From Escarpia spicata (lineage: Eukaryota > Annelida > Polychaeta > Sabellida > Siboglinidae), in assembly GCA_963995525.1 (NCBI GenBank), contig OZ023213.1, positions 17,340,110 through 17,404,109 of the forward strand: DNA of 64,000 nt, in the 5' to 3' direction. How positions within the stretch are numbered: the stretch's first letter is position 1; every line of letters begins with the position of its first letter. The notes beneath the pieces are model-generated. The model was not told the origin of the DNA, made no database searches, and saw only the letters and a program-made list of their open reading frames with translations. Both the position numbers and the translations under genes were made by a program. Below, in pieces: positions 26,310 through 45,728 of this stretch.

Positions 26310-26813
26310 TGCATCAACGAACCCATCCAAAGAATTCCTTAGGCGGCCATTTAAAAAATGGCTGACTCGTGTATATCCGCCGGTCACATCAATGTACGGC
26401 TTAATTCTTGCATCAAGATGGACAATGCATTATCACAGCACCAACGATATGGTAATATTTGTATGCGACATGTGGCTCACTAAAACAACGGCTCATTATT
26501 TGTGGGAAAGCGGCACACTAAGGGAGCATTCACATAATTAATAAGAGAATATATCAGAAAATAAACAAACACCCAAATTTGCGCCTACCTGTGCCGTCAC
26601 TTTGATGAGAGCGACATCTTTGATGTGGGTGAATCCGTCGTATTCATAAATGTAATCAGTGTCGGGCTGCAGCCACACCGTGGCTCCGGGGTCCGTGGGT
26701 CGGGGGTGCGTCTGTCCATGGTCCGTGGGTCCAACGTGCGTGCTCAGTACTTTCGTTAACGCAGACAGTAACAACACATACCGCATATACCGCCATAGCA
26801 CGGTACCTCGCAT
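17..26813 (-). CDS. Large lipid transfer protein (vitellogenin/apoB/MTP superfamily), N-terminal part, 15 exons
   Basis: Exons in transcription order: 26589-26813, 13716-13809, 12928-12967, 12413-12600, 7895-8001, 7115-7200, 6629-6687, 5816-5952, 4967-5051, 4091-4362, 3899-3953, 3189-3323, 2316-2527, 1808-1938, 17-207. Every junction phase agrees, giving ~672 codons; a donor at 16/15 (GTGAGT) shows the gene runs past the left edge. The first exon has a hydrophobic signal peptide ([13 protein letters not shown]) and the opening strand DYIYEYDGF of the vitellogenin N domain. Later exons give RRVYYPENE, the helical-domain signatures [12 protein letters not shown] and [10 protein letters not shown], and the HEAT-like [16 protein letters not shown] and [15 protein letters not shown]. 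The last exon ([16 protein letters not shown]) resembles the start of the following lipid-pocket sheet domain. The family carries lipid in secreted particles or loads them in the ER. I cannot choose between vitellogenin, apolipoprotein and MTP. Uncertain points are the exon 8 donor (5816 or 5825), the exon 9 donor (4967 or 4970) and a GC donor after exon 14. Confidence 0.85.
240..1745 (+). repeat. GGT-rich minisatellite (GGTGGTAGT-type), ~1.5 kb
   Basis: Degenerate tandem array of GGT/AGT/TGT triplets, in the intron between lipid-transfer exons 14 and 15. Higher-order units such as GGTTGTACTGGTGGTGGTAG recur with ~100-bp spacing. It produces long Gly/Ser, Val and, on the other strand, Thr/Pro reading frames that are artefacts of triplet periodicity. 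Confidence 0.9.
2316..5051 (-). CDS. Helical (HEAT-like) segment of the lipid transfer protein, exons 9-13
   Basis: These five exons carry the alpha-helical horseshoe of the vitellogenin N domain. Conserved-looking pieces are [18 protein letters not shown] and [16 protein letters not shown] followed by [18 protein letters not shown]. In this family the helices wrap the lipid cavity. All acceptors are good (for example tttcttcag at 5052, gtgttgcag-like at 2528) and phases run 0-1-0-1-1-0 without a stop. Confidence 0.82.
4540..4800 (-). mobile_element. tRNA-derived SINE-like copy, diverged
   Basis: Shares its order of words with 7500-7745: a distal block like CAATCTCGACTTCT, a middle CCGCCA(T/C)TG..ATAGCC, then a proximal block near GGGTTCATTCGATTGAGAGCCC. 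Read on the minus strand, the proximal block resembles tRNA A/B-box spacing. It lies in a lipid-transfer intron. Confidence 0.5.
5087..5443. mobile_element. Short MITE-like element with imperfect terminal inverted repeats
   Basis: The left end GCAGGCCCGTAGGCAGGGGG and the reverse complement of the right end (GCAAGCCCGCAGCGTGGGTG) are imperfect inverted repeats. The interior has no coding capacity. CCCGTAGGCAGGGGG ends are typical of widespread invertebrate DNA elements. I could not find a convincing target-site duplication. Confidence 0.4.
6104..6546. repeat. CACACG/CA microsatellite
   Basis: Almost pure alternating purine-pyrimidine (CACACACG)n inside a lipid-transfer intron. All His/Thr and Cys/Val reading frames over it are artefacts. 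Such tracts can adopt Z-DNA. Confidence 0.95.
7500..7745 (-). mobile_element. tRNA-derived SINE with recognisable B box
   Basis: On the minus strand the 5' end reads GGGTAGAGCATCGGGATCTC followed by GAACCCGGGTTCGACTCC. The GGTTCGACTCC part matches the RNA polymerase III B box, and GTAGAGCATCGGG resembles the D-arm/A-box region of a tRNA. The body ends near CTCGACTTC and is shared with 4540-4800 and, in part, 58760-58790. It is not a functional tRNA gene, because no acceptor stem closes. Confidence 0.6.
8108..8520. repeat. Minisatellite, ~30-bp ATAGTTATTATAATAGTGGTAGTGA-like units
   Basis: Repeated blocks of AGTTATTATAATAGTG alternate with GTAGTGACAATG. The array lies ~100 bp upstream (minus sense) of lipid-transfer exon 5 and does not include that junction. 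Confidence 0.8.
8530..9349. other. Intronic sequence, nothing recognised
   Basis: Single-copy-looking sequence between the 30-bp minisatellite and the 140-bp repeats in the lipid-transfer intron 4. No exon, RNA gene or element recognised. Confidence 0.5.
9350..9780. repeat. Two ~140-bp direct repeats
   Basis: Segments 9350-9495 and 9635-9778 share TATAGGGAGTGTC, ATAGC(A/G)CCGG, TTTCACGACACG and TTTCTTTATATAATT in the same order, at roughly 80 percent identity by eye. The spacer also carries related CGACA words. This is possibly a tandem non-autonomous element; no coding capacity seen. Confidence 0.65.
10788..11456. repeat. Minisatellite of ~36-bp units, about 19 copies
   Basis: Consensus built on GGTGCAGTTGGAGGTTTTTGG plus AGAACCCTCAAGAC. 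Units vary in the GTTTTTGGAG / GTTTTAGGAG step. The unit length gives frames with repetitive (FGEPSR / FWRTLK) translations that are not genes. Confidence 0.92.
12067..12440. repeat. 49-bp minisatellite duplicating the donor junction of lipid-transfer exon 4
   Basis: Eight copies on an exact 49-bp step (donor words start at 12407, 12358, 12309, 12260, 12211, 12162; the oldest two at 48-47 bp steps). On the minus strand each copy reads GCCTACCGCGTCAACGAGAC then the donor-like ATGAAG|GTGGGT. The copy at 12407-12412 is the authentic donor. The others carry GTGGGT, GTGGAT or GTATGT and lie downstream in the intron. Confidence 0.88.
13210..13740. repeat. 28-29-bp minisatellite duplicating the donor junction of lipid-transfer exon 2
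   Basis: About 18 copies. On the minus strand the unit is GTGAACCAACGGGGCACGG|GTACGTAG. The first unit is the real end of exon 2 (GGCGCGG|GTATGT at 13716/13715). The repeated units keep a donor-like GG|GTACGT. Confidence 0.85.
13866..14250. repeat. T/G-rich degenerate repeat (GGTGTTGTTGG-like)
   Basis: Imperfect (GTGTTGTTGGTGG)n tract in intron 1 of the lipid transfer gene. No gene. Confidence 0.8.
14660..15180. repeat. (GGGA)n, (TA)n and (CCCT)n compound microsatellite
   Basis: Purine-rich GGGA array (14660-15020), a TA block, a second short purine/TA block, then pyrimidine CCCT sequence. It borders a truncated CR1 copy that starts at ~15181. Confidence 0.9.
15181..15890 (+). pseudogene. 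Internally deleted CR1 retrotransposon copy
   Basis: Starts inside the endonuclease domain ([24 protein letters not shown]), runs to SERNSKK at ~15446, then jumps to LSYEIRLK and the ORF2 C-terminus ([20 protein letters not shown], ending RRAGYT stop at 15780). The 3' end shows the tandem ATCTTGTTAAATCTTGTTA typical of a CR1 tail. Relative to the fuller copy at 17926-22687, roughly 1.7 kb including the reverse transcriptase core is missing, at an A-rich point. Confidence 0.85.
16554..16830. repeat. (GTGCGTGA)n microsatellite plus pyrimidine tract within copy A
   Basis: GTGCGTGA units, then TCTCCCTC-rich sequence. The paralogous tract in copy B is at 24225-24540 with different copy numbers and more GTTCGTGA variants, which shows independent expansion after duplication. 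Confidence 0.85.
18007..20890 (-). pseudogene. CR1 ORF2: endonuclease and reverse transcriptase, disrupted
   Basis: Endonuclease motifs [18 protein letters not shown] and [10 protein letters not shown] with SSDHNQI. RT motifs include [45 protein letters not shown] and the catalytic FADDTK. The C-terminus is [16 protein letters not shown]. Disruptions are TAG at 20543-20545, TAA at 19166-19168, a frameshift near 18695 and TAA at 18106-18108. All other segments share one frame. It starts 5 nt inside the end of ORF1. Confidence 0.9.
20885..22077 (-). pseudogene. CR1 ORF1: zinc-finger, charged linker, SGNH esterase; one in-frame stop
   Basis: The start [20 protein letters not shown] has Cys/His pairs (C-x2-C-H, later C-x2-C) like the PHD-type finger of CR1 ORF1. 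A long Lys/Glu/Thr-rich linker follows. The C-terminal part has the SGNH hydrolase blocks [16 protein letters not shown] and a terminal DGLHLSGKG (Ser, Asn, Asp/His). Known CR1 ORF1 proteins bind RNA and their esterase is implicated in membrane or lipid interaction. A TGA at 21145-21147 interrupts the frame inside the esterase. Confidence 0.85.
23330..23612. repeat. (TA)n tracts between the two repeat copies
   Basis: Two long TA stretches (23336-23445 and 23520-23612) flank the junction between Penelope-like copies A and B. TA tracts also start copy A (15895-15942). Confidence 0.9.
23614..26368 (-). mobile_element. Penelope-like repeat unit, copy B (uninterrupted)
   Basis: Same order as copy A: TTTACCTTATATATG start, GTGCGTGA microsatellite, pyrimidine tract, reverse transcriptase fragment (24822-25214 minus, same MGSQESNVV and YIDDILEGI motifs), GGCGGCGCGGCGGTAATAAA block, (AAT)n, then the GCATCAACGAACCCATCC end. 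It preserves the empty CR1 insertion site at ~25631 (AAAGATTGCTGATAG). Confidence 0.72.
26589..26813 (-). CDS. First coding exon of the lipid transfer protein (signal peptide)
   Basis: Seventy-five codons from ATG at 26813 to CAG|GTAGGC. The leader [19 protein letters not shown] is a typical signal peptide. After a Pro/Thr/Gly linker comes [15 protein letters not shown], which fits the first strand of the vitellogenin N domain. The reading continues directly into exon 2 ([17 protein letters not shown]) across a 12.8 kb intron. The upstream start of transcription is not identified. Confidence 0.8.
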
Positions 26814-26905
26814 CGTGCGTGATGTCTTGCTGCGCCAGAACGGTTTATGTCGACCGAGTCAACAGTCGACTGACACTCAGCGAGAGAGCGCAGGAGAGGG
26901 GGGAG

Positions 26906-26913
26906 TGACGTCA
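26906..26913. promoter_or_regulatory. Perfect CRE-like palindrome TGACGTCA upstream of the lipid transfer gene
   Basis: TGACGTCA lies 93 bp upstream of the ATG at 26813. It is the consensus binding site of CREB/ATF bZIP factors and the position suits a promoter-proximal element. An 8-mer can occur by chance, and no TATA box or start site could be recognised. Confidence 0.25.
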
Positions 26914-27488
26914 CGTACACACACTGCCGGTTGGGTGCACTCGACGTACAACATCACGTACAATCAGTTCCGCATGAGTGCATACAACCAGAGACGAACA
27001 GTGAAAGGATCCGTTAGCTGATCTGACACGACGAACCATTTGTATGATGTCAACATTTAACGTAAAAGGCTTCACACTCACATAACGACGCTTGCCCATT
27101 TAACGAGGGAAACCTGTTGTTATCCAATAATTGCTGTTAAAGTTCTAAACCACGGTACGAATGGTCACGTTACAGTCACGTAGACCCTATTTCACACATG
27201 TATAACCAGCCATAACCATAACCCTATCTCAAAGCAGTAGTAGTTGAAACGCTGTTTAAACCATTACCGCGGCGTTTCAACGGGGAGACTGTTTTGAACA
27301 TCAAACACAAGTTTGCATGTTGCTGTGCAGATGGTCAGCATTCGCATAATCGTTTCTGAAGTCTTCAATATGCGGCACCACGGGCAGTTTGTATTCCCAA
27401 AAGGAATAAAAAAATACATGTCGGTCCTTCTTAACATCATTAATAACCTTTTGTGGGTTTTACGGAATGTTGGGCACGCACATATACA

Positions 27489-27780
27489 TAGGCGCGGGAA
27501 CAGGGGGATGGGGGGGGGGGGGGGCAGCTGCCTCCTGGAATTTCTCCAGAGGGGGCAGACATATGGTTCTGCCCCCCATTAAATATGTGCGTGAATGTTT
27601 ATTTTTGTGGCGAGCGTCAATGGCGGGTGGAAATGTAAATTTTTTGAGACGATTAATGTGTATTTTTGTCGACTCTGAAAGGTGTATGCAATTGGAGGGC
27701 AGACATAATTATGGTTTTCTGCCCCCTCCCCCTCCCAGTAATAGGCGGCGCGGCGGCGAATATTTTTTGCTGCGTCAGAA
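27489..27780 (+). mobile_element. Third, partial copy of the G-rich/GGCGGCGCGGCGG repeat block
   Basis: Shares GAGCGTCAATGGCGGGTGGAAAT, TGTGTATTTTTG, GACTCTGAAAGGTGT and AGTAATAGGCGGCGCGGCGG with 17610-17750 and 25315-25455. It begins with GGCGCGGGAACAGGGGG and a poly-G run. The reverse complement of the 17865-17905 block ends in GGCGCGGGAAC too, suggesting that this block is a separate non-autonomous element nested in the larger repeat. Confidence 0.6.
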
Positions 27781-28100
27781 CTGTTTATGCCGGGCGAGTC
27801 AACAATTTACGAGTTTTTTGTGTCGACCCTTCTTAACATCACTAATAACCTTTTGGGTGTTTTACGGAATATTGGGCACGCACACACACGTAGCCTGTTA
27901 TTGCCGACATACAACACAGCCTTTCCCAGTACAGCATGCTGACTCACCCCTCATATATCACTGACATACTCGGCCTCGAATACTGGACACGCACACACAC
28001 CCTGTTATTGCCATACAATACAGCCCTTCCCAGTACCGCATGCTGACACACCCTTCATATATCACTTACATACTCGGCTACATTAACGTCAAAAGCACAA
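27780..28100. repeat. Local direct repeats of ~100 bp
   Basis: GGGCACGCACACACACG..CCTGTTATTGCC and CAGTAC(A/C)GCATGCTGAC..TCATATATCAC.TACATACTCGGC occur twice (27865-27970 and 27980-28080). A third partial copy (AATAACCTTTTG.GGGTTTTACGGAAT) is at ~27440. No coding potential. Confidence 0.6.
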
Positions 28101-28448
28101 AGAAAAGGGTTGATTTGCGGTCTGTCGTAAAGACGTAAATTTCGCAACACTCGGTACGGGAGGCATGCACACCTTCGCCTCTTGGGTTGTTTTACGATGG
28201 TTTTTGTAAACCAGTATTGCGTGTGGCTATACATAGATCAATCAATATAGTAAGGCATTGTTCGGATGCTGTGTGTTTTTAGATTTTACTGTTTACAGGC
28301 ATGTCAACAAACCACTGCGTCTCCGATCCGCTGTCGCATAAGCATGGAGCCGGGCGCCTTTACCCACTGGCACTTTTAATCAAAGGACCGACACATAATT
28401 ATATAGTATTAACTGTTTTTGTGTTGTATGAGAGCAGATGGGAGGATC

Positions 28449-28959
<511 letters not shown>

Positions 28960-28973
28960 GCATACACGTAGAG

Positions 28974-29225
28974 GACTCTGCAACATTTGCTGCTATTAGC
29001 GGATCAAAGTGACTAAGATTCTTTGCATTCTGGAAAACACGTTCAATTTCCAATTGCCAATTGCCATTGTAACGTTAGCGAATCTTTGTGCCGAAGTTGT
29101 ACAATTATTATTTCGGCACAAAGATTCACTAACGTTACAATGGCTAGTGGAAATTGAACGTGTTTTCCAGAATACAACGTCTGTTAGTCAGTTTGATCCG
29201 CTAGTAGCAAATGTTGCAGAATAAA
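28974..29225. mobile_element. Long palindrome (foldback/MITE-like), ~115-bp arms
   Basis: The left end TCTGCAACATTTGCTGCTA and the right end TAGTAGCAAATGTTGCAGA are inverted. The arms continue through GGAAAACACGTTCAATTTCC and TAACGTTAG.GAATCTTTGTGCCGAA, meeting at a short loop near 29100. The small 71-codon frame over it is incidental. No obvious target duplication. Confidence 0.75.
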
Positions 29226-30357
29226 TTACAGGCCGACTGGTTTTAAAAGACGTGATGTCTCATCTGTTTAATTTATTCGAATTCTTCGGCATTAGGAGTC
29301 GAGATCGGGGCGCTTGCAGACACCCTAATATCTAATTGCACATAAAAATGCAATGTTCTGTTAAACTCTTATGTTGGCATTTTACAAAAAAAAGTCATAG
29401 TATGAAACGTTATGTGCAAGAGAAGATGCACTTTAGTTAATGTATTGTTGTCGTAAGAGAAGTGGTGTAACTGCTATAATTTATCAAACCTTTAAATTAC
29501 ACGGCTTTGTAAGATGCAGTAACTATGGGTAGTCACTTGGCAAACTTACACAGCGGGTAAATTCAAGCTCGTCTTCAATCATACACATTTATGTGCATTA
29601 CGTTTTGGTTAGACTAATAGAAAATATTAATTTTTAGATCAATCAATCATGCGTAGAGGTCTGCATACATGTAATTTCAAAAAAGTTGCGTGAACCACGG
29701 ACGTCTGCACAAATGAAGGTATGAACGCAGAGCATACTGTATTTTATGTAATGACCAGGACAGGCCTAGTGCGGGTAGTGAAGTAACTGGCTGAGGCGAT
29801 AATTACTTCCAGCTGTTTGGCTTAATAAAACCGCCCAGCGCCTTCAGCCAATCATGACATGCCAGGATTAGGCCCCAGCGTACGATTTGGATTAGCGGTT
29901 AAGCCGCCACTTGCGCGTTAGGTATCTGTGTCTCATGTCGTGTATATCCTGATATTTCTAAATCCTGATTTCTAACTGTTTGTATACCCTATAGATCAAT
30001 TAGCTTTAAACGCAGATACAGTTACACTTCGTTGACGTCTACCAAAACGCGAAAGGAAGACCGTTCAAGCGGCGATTACAGATGAGTATCGCTCGTTTAA
30101 TATTTGCCTTCTTGGTTTTCCTTTGTTTGTCTTGGTCTTGTGATGATCAGAAATGGCGTCGGCCGTAATCATGTCGGCTACGATTTCTGATCTAGAAATA
30201 CTTATTATCGGACATTCTCACGCATATTGGTTGGGCGAGTTTGTCGAGTCCGAAGTATGTCAATCTTCTTCACTTTAGAATGGTGTTTGCGGTAGATTGC
30301 AAACTAAATTCGAACAATTCTTGAGTTGCAACCAGACAACGCTAAGAAGTTTTAACA
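29226..30357. other. Intergenic region, nothing recognised
   Basis: About 1.1 kb of unique-looking sequence between the palindrome and the next repeat. No exon with matching splice sites, RNA gene or element could be supported. Confidence 0.5.
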
Positions 30358-30790
30358 ACTAGCCGAGTTACCCGGCGTTGTCCGGGGGGAAAGGCAGTCA
30401 TATGTACGTGACCCCCGAGGTCCTTTCACCGCCCCGGACAAATTTCGAAAAATATAAATCTACGAACCATCACAGTTGGACCGCTAGGTCATGTACACAA
30501 TTGATGGAGACAGACGGACAGGCGGACAGGCGGACAGGCGGACAGAAGGACAGAAGGACAGAAGGATAGAAGGACAGACGATTAGACGGACAGACGGAAC
30601 GCCGGACATGCTAACAGGCGGACAGACGAACCGACGGACAGACAGACGGACAGGCGGACAAACTTTCGTTAAACGTTTTTCCACGTTTTCCCTTCTTGGG
30701 GACGGTTTTTGTTTTAAGAAGTTCCTGCAAACGATTCGCTTCTGCAGTGTGCCTGGCTGCGACAGTCCGGCGAACCGCGAGTTTGTTATA
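30358..30790. repeat. Repeat beginning GCCGAGTTACCCGGCGTTGTCC with a 10-bp GGACAGGCGGACAGACG array
   Basis: The array at 30505-30662 consists of GGACAG(A/G)CG-type decamers. The upstream GAGTTACCCGGCGTTGTCCGG recalls a dispersed-repeat motif seen in several invertebrates; the name of the family is not known to me. Confidence 0.5.
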
Positions 30791-30928
30791 TGGTAAACCT
30801 CAACTGTATGATTACAAAAAAGAAAATGAAAATATTCATTGAAATGCAATTTTCATATATAACTGAATTGACATACTATTTTATGTGTTGATGCCAATCG
30901 AGTATTATCAGCCAAGTAATGGTAACTC

Positions 30929-31372
30929 GTGTCGCACAGATAAGTCACTTGTGTCGCACAGATAACTGTAACTTGTGTCGCACGTGTATCTTCCACTCGT
31001 GTCGCACGGGTAAGTCACTTGTGTCGCACAGATAACTGTAACTTGTGTCGCACGTGTATCTTCCACTCGTGTCGCACAGGTAAGTCACTTGTGTCGCACA
31101 GATAACTGTAACTTGTGTCGCACGTGTATCTTCCACTCGTGTCGCACAGGTAAGTCACTTGTGTCGCACAGATAACTGTAACTTGTGTCGCACGTGTATC
31201 TTCCACTCGTGTCGCACGGGTAAGTCACTTGTGTCGCACAGATAACTGTAACTTGTGTCGCACGTGTATCTTCCACTCGTGTCGCACAGGTAAGTCACTT
31301 GTGTCGCACAGATAACTGTAACTTGTGTCGCACGTGTATCTTCCACTCGTGTCGCACGGGTAAGAGTCACTC
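30929..31372. repeat. 70-bp minisatellite, ~6.3 copies
   Basis: Unit contains GTGTCGCACGGGTAAGTCAC and three copies of a TGTGTCGCAC core. Units are nearly identical, alternating CACGGG / CACAGG. Each unit carries a GGTAAGT word that looks like a splice donor on the plus strand, but no plus-strand exon is attached. Confidence 0.92.
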
Positions 31373-32489
31373 GTGCAATCGGACAATCGTGACAGTTATC
31401 TGGCCGCTAACACTCCCGCAACAAGAACAGACCACGTGTTATTCCTTACATATTTGGGGGTTATGACGAATGGTAGAAACGCCAACCAAATCTGCGTAAT
31501 GTTTTATTCAACGAAAACATACACCAGTCATGTCTCAGTAAATGCAATATTATATTATAAAACGTGTTTATTTGTCTCGGTTAACACACGTTTTGGATCA
31601 ATCAAACTATGATAATAGTTTTTGATAACACTGGGTCTATTTTCTCCTAGTTATATATAGTCACTGAAAGCATCTACAAATGACGTCATATGTTCACTGC
31701 TAATATTTGTTGTTTGTGTTGCAGTGTTGTGGCTGCTTTGCTGAAAACGCCAGAAGTATGTTTATATTCTCCTCCAATCGGCTGACGTTTGTTGCCAAGA
31801 CACCTGTGATGATTTATCTGAGGCTGCCGTGTCCGGCCGAGTAAAGTGGTCGACGTTCCCACCCATTTCTCCTTCTTCTTTAGTGTCATATTAATCTACG
31901 ATTCGAGTAGACTGCATGGTTGAATACATTTGCCTGTACATCACAAGTTCTCCTGACGCGCTAAACACAGCGGGAAAACCCAATTGGTTATTTATGATGT
32001 TGTTTCGTTTCGCCTGCACGCCTCTAACTCTTCAGGGCCCGACGCCGTAAGCGTAGCTGGCGTCGCACGCTCGCCGTGGAATGATGATGATATATTGAGT
32101 GAGGCGGTTGTGAAAGATGTCATTTCAATGAAGCCTTTATTCAATCTTTCAAAAGCTAAATCTCGCACCTACTGGGTGTTTTTTTTAGTGTAATTACCCC
32201 GAGTTTTTCTGTAACGGTCATTATTTAAGTACTACGGAAAATAATTCGGCCAAGGGTGTATTTACACAAAAATAATTGGGCCATGGGTAATCGTAGAGTG
32301 CAGGGTTATCCGGGAGGGATTTGTTCGTTAGATGTAATCCGGGAAAATATACAGGTAAAAATAATGAAATATAGTTGCTTGTTAAAAATGGGTGCGGCAA
32401 GAATGCCTGAACAAAATTAATTACACGTAATTCAGCCTCGAAATTCCCATCGACACTAGAGCAGTAACAGTCTGTCCACAACTGTGCGC
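31373..32489. other. Intergenic region, nothing recognised
   Basis: Sequence downstream of the secreted-protein gene (minus sense) and upstream of the lipid transfer gene. No gene supported. A CA/TG-rich array begins at 32490. Confidence 0.5.
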
Positions 32490-32897
32490 GGCGGCGCGTG
32501 TGTGCGTGTGTGCGTGTGTGCGTGTGTGCGTGTGTGCGTGTGTGCGTGTGTGCGTGTGTGCGTGTGTGCGTGTGTGCGTGTGTGCGCGTGTGCGCGTGTG
32601 CGCGTGTGCGCGTGTGCGCGTGTGCGCGTGTGCGCGTGTGCGCGTGTGCGCGTGTGCGCGTGTGCGCGTGTGCGCGTGTGTGCGTGTGTGCGTGTGTGCG
32701 TGTGTGCGTGTGTGCGTGTGTGCGTGTGTGCGTGTGTGCGTGTGTGCGTGTGCGCGTGTGCGCGTGTGCGCGTGTGCGCGTGTGCGCGTGAGTGCGTGTG
32801 TGCGTGTGTGCGTGTGTGCGTGTGTGCGTGTGCGCGTGTGCGCGTGTGCGCGTGTGCGCGTGTGCGCGTGAGTGCGTGTGTGCGTGTGTGCGCGTAC
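32490..32897. repeat. (GTGTGC)/(GTGCGC) microsatellite
   Basis: Alternating purine-pyrimidine tract in blocks of TGTGTGCG and TGTGCGCG. Potential Z-DNA; no gene. Confidence 0.95.
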
Positions 32898-33119
32898 TTG
32901 GTCGCTAGATAAACGATGACGTCATATTCTAAGTCTAAGATCGTAATCTGAAATTGGTAACATTTTGCTTCAAAATTTCTAGCATGTACGCAATACCCAA
33001 CAACATTTATTAACAGAAAAATTACTAACTTGTGTACAATATGCATTATTTATATTTACCCAGCATATATTGGGTTATCATGATAGCCTTGCATTCAAAG
33101 TCAGCTTTGGCTCCGTGTG

Positions 33120-33421
33120 TCGTCAACATTTTGCGACAAGCGCGTCCGTGGCCCATGATTCAATGGCTTTGTGTATCGTCAGGGCTTAGACACACGCGTC
33201 TGTGGCGTGGCCATGAGTCAATGGCTTTGTTTATCGGCAGGGCTTAGCCACACGCGTCTGTGGCGTGGACCATTAGTCAATGACTTTGCATGTCAACAGC
33301 GTTTAGTTACATGTGTCAGCGGCGTGGCCCATGAGTCGATTGTTTCGTGTGTCGTCAGAGTTTTTGCCACACGCGCCTGAGACATGGCCCACGAGTCAAT
33401 TGCTTCGTGTGTCATCAGAGT

Positions 33422-33447
<26 letters not shown>
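33120..33447. repeat. 60-bp minisatellite derived from the 3' end of the secreted-protein gene
   Basis: About five copies on a 60-bp step. On the minus strand each is related to CATGGGTCACATCGGAAAGG then CGTGTGGCTAAAC, which is the authentic last codons and stop of the gene. The copies extend downstream into the presumed 3' UTR. Confidence 0.85.
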
Positions 33448-43816
<10,369 letters not shown>

Positions 43817-44222
43817 CTGATGCCCGGTGTAACATGGAAACGTAACATTTTTAGAGATGTAACATTTATACAAACGTAACATTTATACAGACATAACATG
43901 TATAGAGACGTAACTTTTATAGAGACATAACGTTTGAATAAATGACAGAAAAAGAGGTGGGAAGACAACATCAAAGAGTCGACAGGACTGGAGTTCGCCG
44001 CCTCCCAGAGGGCTGTGGAGAACAGGGAAACGTGGAGAGAGCTGGTTAAAAAGTCGTCAGTGGTGCCCCAACGATCGTTACGGGTTAGGGGAAAGTGAAG
44101 AAGAAGTGAAGACCGTTTATAGAAACGTAACAATTATAATAAAGACGTAACATTTATAACGACATAACATTTATACAGATGTAATGTTTGTAGAAACGTT
44201 ACATAGGTACGTCCGTCAACCA

Positions 44223-44382
44223 CAGTTGTGTCCGACATACAAGGCAAATATGACGCCTTTCTCAATTGTGTCCGACATACAAGGCAAATATGACGCCTTT
44301 CTCAATTGTGTCCGACATACAAGGCAAATATGACGCCTTTCTCAATTGTGTCCGACATACAAGGCAAATATGACGCCTTTCT
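44223..44382. repeat. 40-bp tandem repeat, four copies
   Basis: TTGTGTCCGACATACAAGGC plus AAATATGACGCCTTTCTCAA repeated exactly every 40 bp. It lies between the two divergent genes. Confidence 0.95.
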
Positions 44383-44434
44383 CTCTAGCTTAGAGTGGGC
44401 AATGTCTGATTGCCCATCGTACGCACGTACGTAT

Positions 44435-44705
<271 letters not shown>

Positions 44706-45385
44706 TTCACACTTCACGTTCCATGCTTACACACATGCAGTGCAATTTGGTCATAAATATCCGCGCGATAAGTTTTTGGAAAATCGCTTTTATTTCGAAG
44801 CGCCACGGTGCACCGCCGAGCAGATTTACAGCTCTGCGTATTACCGCCGTATGTGTGCTGTACCCGGTTCCGTACATGTACAACGAGTTTTATTACCGCG
44901 AGGTTTCCCGTTACCGTCGGCATGTGTACTAGGCCCTTAAGACGACGGCAGCAAATTATCAACGATATGCAATGCCAACTAAACTTCGTATTTTCGCTAA
45001 AACTTAATGAAGAAACTCACCCGGTATATTTCAGTGCAGCCGTACAGGTTTTGGTGACTTTTGTATAACCACGTTTTCCCGAGCTTCTGCTCCGTCGACG
45101 TGCTGGCAGCTACGAGTGATCACTCGCTCTGACGCCACTACTGCAGGCAGGGCAACGGGCCAGGTTGTCACGCCCCAGTGATCACAATAGGCGTTGCCAT
45201 CACGCACGACGACACAGGCGAATGCGACAAATGACGAGGCATGTATAGCCTTGCAGGAAGATACTGTTATGGCACGGAACCAACAGCGGCATTGGTTGTG
45301 ACGACGAGAAAGTGGCGACGTCGACGTTGTACTTTAGAGCTACCGCTGTGTCACCGCGACGTACCGTACGCGTAACGCCAGCGCG

Positions 45386-45728
45386 ATGGCGACCCGGGGC
45401 ATGCTGTTGGCCCTGGTCCTGATCGTGGTCCTGGTCTGCCCTGCTGATGGTGGGTGGTGGAGAAGAAGACGTCGCTCGGGCTGCCGAGCCGTTCACTGTG
45501 TCTGGGGCGGGTGGTCGGCCTGGAGCGCCTGTACTGACCCGTGTGGCAGCGCCGGCACGCAGACTCGGAGTCGGACTAAGGCGACGGCAGAGGCTTGCGG
45601 CGGTAATGCCTGCGCCGGCGAGTCCACGGATTCCAAAGCGTGCAACAGGTTCTGTAACCACAGCGGCGCCCCACTACCTGGACGCTGCTCCTGCCCGGAC
45701 GAGTACTGGGGAACATGCTGCGAACATC
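45386..45728 (+). CDS. First exon: signal peptide, TSP type 1 repeat, start of EGF-like module
   Basis: MLLALVLIVVLVCPADGG is the leader, followed by a basic RRRRR stretch. WGGWSAWSACTDPCGSAGTQ is a canonical TSP1 start (W-x2-W-x2-C), continuing TRSRTKATAEACGGNAC and KACNRFC. GRCSCPDEYWGTCC begins an EGF-like segment. Donor CATC|GTGAGT, phase 1. TSP1 repeats bind glycosaminoglycans and other matrix partners. Confidence 0.9.

Noticed and set aside
30929..31372. Possible CRISPR-like array
   Set aside because: Units are contiguous and identical with no unique spacers, and the host is a eukaryote. It is a minisatellite. The same holds for 10788-11456 and 49008-49610.
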